Origin: an uncultured Senegalimassilia sp.
GTDB lineage: Bacteria; Actinomycetota; Coriobacteriia; Coriobacteriales; Eggerthellaceae
Direction: 5' to 3'
DNA length: 64,000 bases
NCBI GenBank assembly: GCA_934630815.1
Contig: CAKTWI010000011.1
Location: 1-64,000, forward strand
Shown: positions 28,620 through 35,651 of the stretch, piece by piece
Numbering within the stretch: the first letter of the stretch is position 1
Layout of the letters: the number at the start of each line of letters is the position of its first letter
Translations under genes and position numbers: made by a program
Notes under the pieces: model-generated
Seen by the model: the letters and a program-made list of their open reading frames with translations, nothing else
What the model was told of the DNA's origin: nothing
The model's database searches: none

Positions 28620-29948
28620 CTAAATCTCGGACAAATCCTTGTTCGAGTGCTCATGCGACATGATCATGGCAACCAGCGCAACACAGGAAACCGCAACCAT
28701 ATAGAACGCAGGAGCAAGCGTGGAGCCCGTCGCCGTGATCAGCGACGTGCAGATGAACGATGCCGTGCCACCGAAGAGCGCGTTAGCCATATTGAAGCTA
28801 AGGGCGAAGCCCGAGTAACGCACCTGAGTGGGGAACGTCTCGCTCAAGTAGCTGGAAAGGGTACCGTCGTTGATGGTGAGGATCAAGCACATGATCAGCT
28901 CGACCACCAGGACGGTCACGAAATTCGCAGTGCTCATCAAGATGAAGGCCGGAATGGTGAAGACGATGAAACACACACATGCCGTGATCAGCATCTTCTT
29001 GCGACCGAACTTGTCGGACAGATGCCCGCTCGCGAAAATGAAAGCGACGTAGGTTACCAACGCGATGGTGGTGATCAACGACGCCTCGTTCTTCGGCATC
29101 ATGACGGCCGTTTCCAGGTATACCGGAAGGTAGGTAAGCACCACATAGAAGCCAACGGCGTTCAGCATTGCAGCGCCAATGGAGATGATGAGCTTACGCA
29201 GATGCTTCGTGAACAGGCAGTGAATAGGACGCTCAGGAGCACCGGCGGCGCCAGATGCCTCAGCGTCTTTGAGCGCACGCTGCATCGCCTGATACGTAGG
29301 AGAATCCTCGAGCTGGATGTTCACGAAATACGCGCCGATGCCCAAAGGACCGGCAAGGACGAACGGAATGCGCCAGCCCCACTCATTCACCGCAGCTTCC
29401 GGCATGATGGTGTACATGACAGTCGCAAAAGCGCTGCCGACCAGCAGACCAATAGCCGTAGAGGCGGGAACGATAGAGCAATACATACCGCGCTTGTCCG
29501 TAGGCGCATACTCGGCCAAAAACGTTGCCGCACCCGCATACTCGCCAGAGGCGGAAAAGCCCTGGATCATGCGGAGCAGAAGCAGCAAAGCCGGAGCACA
29601 AATACCCAAGGCAGCATACCCGGGAAGCAAGCCGATGCAGAACGTGGCACCGGCCATCATGAAGACCGAAACGGTCAACGACCATTTGCGGCCCTTCTTG
29701 TCGCCCATGTTGCCCCAGAAAATGGCACCGATAGGACGAAGCAAGAACGACAGAGCGAACACTGCGAATGTTTGAATCAACGCTAACGCAGGATCGTCGT
29801 TCGGAAAGAACACTTGCGCGATAACAACCGCGAAGTACGAATACGTGGCATAGTCGAACCATTCGATGAAGTTGCAGAAAAAGGACGCCGTTGCCACCTT
29901 ACGTACGGTCTTGCTCTTTTCCGCGTCGAAACGAGCGTTATCTTTCAT
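28620..29948 (-). CDS. MFS transporter, metabolite:H+ symporter family (copy 2)
   Basis: A 442-residue paralogue of the protein at 26916, aligned over its length. It shares CNFIEWFDYATYSYFA, GNMGDKKGRKWSL, SGEYAGAATF and SDKFGRKKML and the LTINDGTLSSYL segment. An insertion around residues 235-245 (DAEASGAAGAPE) in the central loop is the main difference. ATG 29948 with AGGGTG is preferred over GTG 29957. A small ORF upstream overlaps this start by 11 bases, as for copy 1. Substrate unknown; organic acid or amino acid-like compounds are typical of the family. Confidence 0.87.
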   Translation of the reverse strand: MKDNARFDAEKSKTVRKVATASFFCNFIEWFDYATYSYFAVVIAQVFFPNDDPALALIQTFAVFALSFLLRPIGAIFWGNMGDKKGRKWSLTVSVFMMAGATFCIGLLPGYAALGICAPALLLLLRMIQGFSASGEYAGAATFLAEYAPTDKRGMYCSIVPASTAIGLLVGSAFATVMYTIMPEAAVNEWGWRIPFVLAGPLGIGAYFVNIQLEDSPTYQAMQRALKDAEASGAAGAPERPIHCLFTKHLRKLIISIGAAMLNAVGFYVVLTYLPVYLETAVMMPKNEASLITTIALVTYVAFIFASGHLSDKFGRKKMLITACVCFIVFTIPAFILMSTANFVTVLVVELIMCLILTINDGTLSSYLSETFPTQVRYSGFALSFNMANALFGGTASFICTSLITATGSTLAPAFYMVAVSCVALVAMIMSHEHSNKDLSEI

Positions 29949-30066
29949 GGAAATCACCCTGGAACCATTTCAGATCGCTCGAGCACGAACCCAATCCAAT
30001 TGTATTGAATATCCCCATCACAATCTCCTCTTCGAGGGCTCCCCTCCTATGAGTTCGCCGTTTCAT
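29938..30066 (-). CDS. Small upstream ORF overlapping the MFS start (copy 2)
   Basis: A 42-codon ORF from ATG 30066 (GAGGG six bases upstream), or 26 codons from ATG 30018 (GAGGAG nearby). Its TAA stop lies in ATGAAAGATAA, the first 11 bases of the MFS gene, so the overlap is the same as in copy 1. The peptide ends in GDFHER; copy 1 ends in GENHEC. Translational coupling is the simplest reading. No known family. Confidence 0.4.
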   Translation of the reverse strand: MKRRTHRRGALEEEIVMGIFNTIGLGSCSSDLKWFQGDFHER

Positions 30067-30121
30067 AGGGGCCCTCATCAGGCGAAACGCTATCCCTCAT
30101 GACTTACGTTCCGCTACCGAT

Positions 30122-30169
30122 AAAAAATGGTGGACTGCACCTTCCCTTATATAAGCACAGTCCACCATA
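30122..30169 (-). terminator. Terminator of the gene at 30178
   Basis: ATGGTGGACTG and CAGTCCACCAT are perfect 11-bp arms around a 20-base loop. A six-T run follows on the minus strand. Confidence 0.75.
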
Positions 30170-30177
30170 TTTAGCTA

Positions 30178-30765
30178 TTACCGCAGAACAACGTCCGTGG
30201 GAATATCGTCCTCGTCCATCAGGTCGACCTGAGCACGGCTGGCGCGCATGATGAAGTCATGCTTTGCCTTCTGGCCGCCACGGGCGAGCTTCTGGAGCAC
30301 AACACCCTTCAGGCGAGGATAGTCGTTCAGGCCATACCACGCGAAAGCCGTACCGTTGACATAGCACTCGACGATGCTATGGACGGGAACCGCCACATCA
30401 CGCTTGGCATCAAGATCCAGGTACTCCTGAATCTCGGTTGCGCACACGTCCTTAATGACTTCAGCGCTGATTTCCAGATCGTGACCGAGCTGCTTGAGCT
30501 GGCGCTCAACTTCACCCTGATCAGCGTGCGGGAAATACGTGACATCATACGTGACGGCGGCAACACCGGAAGCCTTGGCAAACGCCAGCAAGTCATCAAG
30601 CGCGATGAACTGGACATGCTCCTCCGTGCGCTCTTTGATGTCGAGCATTGCAGGGAACCCGGCGATGCCCTTTGCCTCGAACGCAGCCTTCAGCTGGTCC
30701 TCGGTCATTGCTGCTTCAAAGTTAACCTTCGTTGCGATATGGGTTAAGCGATTCGTAACCTTCAT
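30178..30765 (-). CDS. Conserved-looking hypothetical protein downstream of an EamA transporter
   Basis: A 195-residue soluble protein I do not recognise. It has mixed helix and strand without signal peptide or membrane segment (MLDIKERTEEHVQFIALDDL, AVTYDVTYFPHADQG). The middle (HSIVECYVNGTAFAWYGLND) is the most hydrophobic. The C-terminal half is rich in basic residues. ATG 30765 has AAAGGAGG. It follows the EamA gene by 46 bp in the same direction, so the two are probably cotranscribed and may act on the same compound. No catalytic motif can be named. Confidence 0.7.
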   Translation of the reverse strand: MKVTNRLTHIATKVNFEAAMTEDQLKAAFEAKGIAGFPAMLDIKERTEEHVQFIALDDLLAFAKASGVAAVTYDVTYFPHADQGEVERQLKQLGHDLEISAEVIKDVCATEIQEYLDLDAKRDVAVPVHSIVECYVNGTAFAWYGLNDYPRLKGVVLQKLARGGQKAKHDFIMRASRAQVDLMDEDDIPTDVVLR

Positions 30766-30811
30766 GACGCTGCCTCCTTTCAAAGGCACCTACGTCTAGC
30801 GCTGGCGGATG

Positions 30812-31945
30812 CTAGCGCTCCTCCTCCTTGGCAGCCTCTTCGGCAAGACGTTCAGACAGATTCTCAGCAACTTGTTGCTGCTTCTCCATCTTGGAACCTT
30901 GGATCATAGCCTTGACGGTCGGGAATGCGCCGCCGCCAACGATCAAGATGATGCCGATAGCAGTGTTGAGCGTAACCGGCTCGCCGAACACGACCAGGCC
31001 GACGAACAGGGCAACGGGAACCTCCCAGTAGGCGATGGTGCTGTAGTCCATTGCCGGCAGGTTGCGGCCAGCAACCAGCAGGCAGCCCAGTGCGATAGGA
31101 CCGCAAACGATCCACAGCAGAACAGCACCAATCCAGTTGAAGCCAGTGAAGTGAATCTCGGTGATCCAGTTGGTCTGGCCGGTGGCCATGCCAACGACGT
31201 TCATCAGGATAGCGACGACACCCGCGCCGATAACGGCAAAGATGAAGTTGTACACGCCACGAGCGGTCGTGTCAGCATCCTTACGATAACCGTTGAAGAA
31301 CATGGATGCGCCATAGAACACGCCGGACAGCAGGCCGAACATGTCGCCGACGATCTTCTGCGGGAATTCCGGGGTGGAAGTAGCCATGTTGAAGTCAAGG
31401 CCGAAAACATTGCCGCCCACGCCGAAGCCGAGAAGGCTCTCGCCGAACAGCATGCCAATGAACACGACGCAGAGGCACACCCACTGCAGCGGGCTCATGG
31501 GCTCTTTACGGAAGATGCGAGCAAGCAGCACGCAGATAACCGGGCCGGTGTAAATGAACATAACGGCGTTTGCAACGGTGGTCATCAGCGTAGAGGTGAC
31601 GTAGCATGCCAGGGACATGCCGATCATCAGGCCGCCCAGTGCGATCGCGGGAGTGAGCTTGAGCTTCTTGAAGGTGGTAACCTTATGAGTGGCGACCATC
31701 AGGATCAAGAAGAAGACCACGCCCATGGCCATGCGGCCGAGCGCCATGATTGCGCCGATGGAGTCGGAGCCATTCAGGCCCTGAGTTGCATCGAACATGT
31801 TGGTACGCGTAGCCCAACGGCTGAACAGCGGCACCAAGCCCATGCCCGTTGCGGAAATGAGCATGAAGATAGTGCCCATTTTGCGATTCATTTGATAATC
31901 CTGGGAGCCATCCCCCTGGCCCGCAGTGTTGATTTCGTCTGCCAT
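30812..31945 (-). CDS. EamA/DMT-family transporter
   Basis: A 377-residue membrane protein with ten predicted helices in two EamA repeats. The second repeat ends with the usual AYWEVPVALFVGLVVFGEPV and AIGIILIVGGG. The cytoplasmic C-terminus is long and charged (about 40 residues, Glu/Lys/Gln-rich). DMT proteins of this type mostly export amino acids or small metabolites. Its place next to an amidinotransferase and an arginine deiminase region suggests a guanidino compound or amino acid as cargo; this is inference. AAGGAGG precedes the start. A strong terminator of the amidinotransferase gene separates the two units. Confidence 0.85.
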   Translation of the reverse strand: MADEINTAGQGDGSQDYQMNRKMGTIFMLISATGMGLVPLFSRWATRTNMFDATQGLNGSDSIGAIMALGRMAMGVVFFLILMVATHKVTTFKKLKLTPAIALGGLMIGMSLACYVTSTLMTTVANAVMFIYTGPVICVLLARIFRKEPMSPLQWVCLCVVFIGMLFGESLLGFGVGGNVFGLDFNMATSTPEFPQKIVGDMFGLLSGVFYGASMFFNGYRKDADTTARGVYNFIFAVIGAGVVAILMNVVGMATGQTNWITEIHFTGFNWIGAVLLWIVCGPIALGCLLVAGRNLPAMDYSTIAYWEVPVALFVGLVVFGEPVTLNTAIGIILIVGGGAFPTVKAMIQGSKMEKQQQVAENLSERLAEEAAKEEER

Positions 31946-32105
31946 TGGTTCCTCCTTAAAAAACCAGTAGCATGTACAGGTGCCTCCAATTCACCCAATT
32001 TCGGTTCTGACCAAACTAGGTCGTGCTTGTATCGATACCCCTATCTAAGCTCGATCCTGCCCGGCCGAATCGAAAACCCTTGTTGACTGGATTGGAAGGC
32101 GAACT

Positions 32106-32149
32106 AAAAAAGGGGGGCCTGGCTGAACTTGTCTTGCCAGGCCCCCTTT
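32106..32149 (-). terminator. Terminator of the amidinotransferase gene
   Basis: A G/C stem (GGGGGCCTGGC with GCCAGGCCCCC, one bulge) is followed on the minus strand by TTTTTTAG. Confidence 0.8.
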
Positions 32150-32201
32150 CTATTACATGTTCAGAGCTCTACCGAAGTAGATTCTGATTTAGGCCGATAG
32201 C

Positions 32202-33350
32202 CTAGTCCTCCCACATCTCCGGGTGGATGAGCGTGCAGTCCTTGACGCGGTTCGGGAAGTAGTCGAGGCACTCGCCCTCGCGGTAAACGTCAGCCGTGGA
32301 GCAGTGCAGGCCGCCACCGAACGGATAGGCGTCGCGCAGGTCAACGGGGATAACGTTCATGCCGAGCTGGTCCATCTGCTCCTGCTCGTGGACCTCGGAA
32401 GCCTCAACGATGACCGTGGAGGGATCCAGAACCAGGCAGTTCATGGACAGCCACACGGAGCTGTAGCACAGCGCAGGCGGCTCGTCATGAGCAGGCTGAG
32501 CGGCGTCGACGATCTGCCAATCGTTGGCCTCGAAGATCTCCTTCTGGCCCTCGGCAGGATGACGATGCGGGTTGTTGATGATCAGGCCCGGACGCAGCGG
32601 CACGAAGGTTGCGTCGATGTGGATCGGGTAGGGGTCGCCCGGGAAGTTCATCGCATGGATGCGATACTCGGGATAGTAGCGCTGGAACCACTCCATGGCG
32701 GTGCGGTTGGTGGTCAGGCCGTGCTGGATGAAGATATCCTTGCCCATGCGCATGAGGTCAGCTGCGTCCCACATCGGCTCGACTTCGGTGGTCACGAAGT
32801 CCTTGTTGGCGGTACGGACGAGGCGCTCTTCCAGGGTGATCTTCTCGTCGTAGTAGTTGTGCTTGTAGGAAGCGTCGGTCAGACGAGGACGGGGAGCCTG
32901 GGTCCACAGGAACTCGGGATCCTCATCGAAGTACTGCTTCATGAGCGGCCAGTAGGCCAGGTACTCGAAGTAGCGGCAGCGGAAGGAGTTGGCGGAAGCC
33001 ATGATCTCGTTGCCGACGGTCAGCAGGATGTCGCGCGGAGGCATGCAAGTCATCATGGAATCGTTGCGGAAGTCCGGCGTACCGATGGCCTGGTTCCACT
33101 GCAGAGGGGTCGGGCGGTCGACGACGACGCCGCGCTCCTCAACGGCCTTGACCAGGTTCTCGAGGCACTCGTTGCCACGCTCGACGGTGCGCAGCGGGCG
33201 CAGGCCCCACATGCCGCGCATCTCGGAGTCAACCGGCACCTTCTCAGAGGTTGCGGGCTCCTCGGGCGGGATCATGGAGTTATCGCAGCGGCCAACGATG
33301 ACGCGCTTCAACGGATCCCAGTCGTTCCAAGAGTTGACAATCTTCGCCAT
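32202..33350 (-). CDS. Arginine:glycine amidinotransferase-like enzyme
   Basis: A 382-residue guanidino-transferase of the AGAT/StrB family. The nucleophilic Cys is near residue 350 in GGGLHCSTADV, which corresponds to HCWTCDVRR in mitochondrial AGAT. The catalytic His lies in YPIHIDATFVPLRPG, and WDPLKRVIVGRCDN is the N-terminal family signature. It moves the amidino group of arginine to an amine such as glycine, giving guanidinoacetate and ornithine; the natural acceptor is not known. Arginine deiminase and several transporters lie nearby. AAAGGAG supports ATG 33350. A small hairpin (33368-33388) just upstream of the ribosome site may affect translation. Confidence 0.88.
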   Translation of the reverse strand: MAKIVNSWNDWDPLKRVIVGRCDNSMIPPEEPATSEKVPVDSEMRGMWGLRPLRTVERGNECLENLVKAVEERGVVVDRPTPLQWNQAIGTPDFRNDSMMTCMPPRDILLTVGNEIMASANSFRCRYFEYLAYWPLMKQYFDEDPEFLWTQAPRPRLTDASYKHNYYDEKITLEERLVRTANKDFVTTEVEPMWDAADLMRMGKDIFIQHGLTTNRTAMEWFQRYYPEYRIHAMNFPGDPYPIHIDATFVPLRPGLIINNPHRHPAEGQKEIFEANDWQIVDAAQPAHDEPPALCYSSVWLSMNCLVLDPSTVIVEASEVHEQEQMDQLGMNVIPVDLRDAYPFGGGLHCSTADVYREGECLDYFPNRVKDCTLIHPEMWED

Positions 33351-33367
33351 GACTGTCTCCTTTCTTT

Positions 33368-33388
33368 GAAGGTGCTTCCTACACCTTC
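33368..33388 (-). promoter_or_regulatory. Leader hairpin before the amidinotransferase gene
   Basis: GAAGGTG and CACCTTC pair around a 7-base loop, ending a few bases before the AAAGGAG ribosome site. Confidence 0.35.
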
Positions 33389-34045
33389 GACGATGCACAC
33401 TACCTATTGTGTACCCTTTGGCTCAACCGGCCTTTTGATTTGAAATTCGCTATGAGGGAAAAATCACTTGGCAACCCTGTAAGTTCGTTTCATTTCGTGT
33501 TCCGGTTTTGCCGACGAGATAGTTATAACACCAGAGTTGTGCGCCTGCAATAGGTCATTTACACGTATTTTCAGGCACTTTGCACAAGTTCATTGTTCAG
33601 GTGCACAAAAATCTGTAACACGGTCGAAATAATCGTTTATGCATTTTTCGTCCGATTATTGGATATTTTCCTTGATTGAACCGATTTGCACGAATGATTA
33701 TCGGTACGAATCGAATTTGCATGCATTAATATGGTCAAGTCTATGTTTCGCCAGAGTGCTCATATTTGCACAACCAATGGGAAATACGGCATCCGATAAC
33801 CCTGGTCTATCGGTTTTCGGTTATTGCATCTGCGTAGCAATCCTCGTCTAGTGGCCGCGAACGGTGTTCCTGAAGCACTTAACGGCTTTCGACCCTTGAT
33901 ATCGGGCTATCCCGCTTGAGCACTCGCTTAAGCACGGATTCATGCCGTTATTGACCGTTTTCATGCTTCCCGTTTCGTGATATGGGCGATTCGCGTCCAG
34001 TTATAGGGCGTATCTACGGGCTGGCTAGCCGCCTAGCAAAGGAAG
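33389..34045. other. AT-rich intergenic region with repeated TGCAC(A/G)A motifs
   Basis: About 650 bp without a supported gene, clearly richer in A and T than its surroundings. TGCACAA-type sites occur at 33581, 33602, 33687 and 33767, with a reverse copy (TTGTGCG) near 33535. The region may hold regulatory sites for the amidinotransferase or be a remnant of acquired DNA. A 70-codon frame at 33639-33851 lacks a ribosome site. Confidence 0.45.
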
Positions 34046-34077
34046 AGGGCGGCGCAGCTTGCGTGCTGTGCCGCCCT
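34046..34077 (-). terminator. Terminator of hypD
   Basis: Thirteen-base arms with one wobble around a 6-base loop, 29 bp after hypD, followed on the minus strand by CTTCCTTTG. Confidence 0.7.
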
Positions 34078-34105
34078 CCGATGTGGCGATATGCTTGGTT
34101 TCGCT

Positions 34106-35239
34106 TTAATAGTACCTATAGTAGGCGGCACAGCTGCCCTCGCTGCTGACCATGCAGGGCCCGACCGGGTTCTCCGGCGTGCATACCTTGCGGAACAGCG
34201 GGCACTCACTGGGCTCCATGCGGGCGCGTAGTACGTCGCCGCAGCGGCAGCCCTTGGGGTTGATGGTGGGCTCGATTTCCGGCTGGAAGCGCTTCAGCGC
34301 GTCGAACTGCGCGAATTCCTTGCGGATACGGTAACCGCTGCCGGGGATATCGCCCAGACCTCGCCAGGTGGCGGTGCAGGTTTCGAACACCTCGTCGATG
34401 GCCGCCAAGGCCACGGGGTTGCCCTGCGGCATGACGCCGCGCGCGTAGGCGATCTCGATCTCCGCCCTGCCCTCGTGAAGCTGGCGCACGATCATGGCGA
34501 TGCCCTGGAGCACGTCGACGGGTTCGAAGCCCGTAACCACACCGGGGATGCCGTATTCCTTCGCGAGGAACTCGAAGGGCTTGGTGCCCGTGATGGTGCC
34601 CACGTGACCTGGCAGGATAAGGGCGTCGAGCTTGAGGTCCGGGTCCTTCACCAGGCTTTCAAGGGCGCCGGGCATGTTCTTGTGCGCGGCGAAGACGCTG
34701 AAGTTCTTCAGGCCCATGGCCGCGGCGCGCTTGATGGCCATGGCCACCAGCGGCGTGGTGGTCTCGAAGCCCACGCCCACGAACACGATTTCGCGATCGG
34801 GATTCGCCTTCGCCAGGGCTAGCGCATCGAGCGGCGAATAGCAGATCTGCACGCTGTGTCCTGCGGTCTGCTCCTTGAGCAGGCTTGACGTGCTGCCAGG
34901 CACGCGCGTCATGTCGCCGAACGTGGCTATGGTCACGTTCGGGATGCGCGCGAGGGCGATGACGGCGTCGATATCGCGGTTCGACGTGACGCATACGGGG
35001 CAGCCCGGGCCCGACGAGAGGCGAACGCTTTCGGGCATGAGGTTGCGGATGCCGTTGCGCGCGATGGCCACGGTGTGCGTGCCGCACACCTCCATGAGCG
35101 TGGCACCGCCTTCCGGAGCGAGTTTGCCGATGGACTCGATGAGGCCACGGGCGAGCTTCGGGTCCTTGAACGCCGCCAGCTCGTTTTGCATGGTGCCGGC
35201 GTCGACCGTGCGGCTACGATGTATGTTCTGGGGTTGCAT
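34106..35239 (-). CDS. hypD: Hydrogenase maturation protein HypD
   Basis: A 377-residue HypD, the iron-sulfur scaffold that with HypC builds the Fe(CN)2CO centre of [NiFe]-hydrogenases. Family motifs are all present: MEVCGTHTVAIAR, SGPGCPVCVTSN, GFETTTPLVAMA, LPGHVGTITG and the C-terminal cysteines of KGCRCGDVLRARMEPSECPL that bind the [4Fe-4S] cluster. AAGGAA precedes ATG 35239. It follows hypC by 90 bp, and a terminator-like hairpin lies in that gap. Confidence 0.97.
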   Translation of the reverse strand: MQPQNIHRSRTVDAGTMQNELAAFKDPKLARGLIESIGKLAPEGGATLMEVCGTHTVAIARNGIRNLMPESVRLSSGPGCPVCVTSNRDIDAVIALARIPNVTIATFGDMTRVPGSTSSLLKEQTAGHSVQICYSPLDALALAKANPDREIVFVGVGFETTTPLVAMAIKRAAAMGLKNFSVFAAHKNMPGALESLVKDPDLKLDALILPGHVGTITGTKPFEFLAKEYGIPGVVTGFEPVDVLQGIAMIVRQLHEGRAEIEIAYARGVMPQGNPVALAAIDEVFETCTATWRGLGDIPGSGYRIRKEFAQFDALKRFQPEIEPTINPKGCRCGDVLRARMEPSECPLFRKVCTPENPVGPCMVSSEGSCAAYYRYY

Positions 35240-35272
35240 GATGAGATTCCTTGGTACGAGGGGCGAAATGCG

Positions 35273-35314
35273 AAAAGCCGACCGCCTGCGCGCCGCGGGG
35301 CTGCAAGCGATCGG
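35273..35314 (-). terminator. Terminator-like hairpin between hypC and hypD
   Basis: On the minus strand CCGATCGCTTGC and GCAGGCGGTCGG pair (two wobbles) and are followed by CTTTT. As it lies inside an operon it may act as an attenuator or set hypC above hypD. Confidence 0.45.
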
Positions 35315-35329
35315 CCGGATGGGCGTTGC

Positions 35330-35578
35330 CTAGGCCGTGGCGGCGGGCAGCTCGTCGCCCGCCAGGTCGGGGAACTCCTTGATGAGGTCGATGGTCTCCT
35401 GCGCGTAATCGGGATCGACCACCTCGATGGCGAAGCCGGCGTGCACGAGCACGAAATCGCCGACGCCCGCCTGCGGCGTGAGGTCGATGGACACGCTGCG
35501 CGTGACGCCGAGGATGTCCACCGTGGCCATGCCGTCGCCGTCAAGCTGCGCGATCTTCGCGGGAATAGCTAGGCACAT
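35330..35578 (-). CDS. hypC: Hydrogenase maturation chaperone HypC
   Basis: An 82-residue HypC/HybG chaperone. It starts MCLAIPAKI, with the essential Cys2 that holds the Fe(CN)2CO unit, and has DILGVTRSVSIDLTP and GDFVLVHAGFAIEVVD of the family's barrel. It carries the iron centre from HypD to the hydrogenase large subunit. It lies 73 bp downstream of hypF and upstream of hypD, the usual order. No hydrogenase structural genes are in the window. Confidence 0.96.
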   Translation of the reverse strand: MCLAIPAKIAQLDGDGMATVDILGVTRSVSIDLTPQAGVGDFVLVHAGFAIEVVDPDYAQETIDLIKEFPDLAGDELPAATA

Positions 35579-35651
35579 TCGCTGCCTTCTTCCTTCCTTG
35601 ATGAGACGTTTTCGGGATGCGCTACCGGGCGCTTGCGCGCCTTTCGAGCTG

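Noticed and set aside
31946..31975. Five-codon mini-ORF (ATGCTACTGGTTTTTTAA) just before the EamA ribosome site
   Set aside because: It has a GGAGG upstream but is too short to judge; the EamA gene has its own strong ribosome site, so coupling is not needed.
33639..33851. A 70-codon frame in the AT-rich gap
   Set aside because: No ribosome site and no conserved features; AT-rich DNA unlike neighbouring genes.
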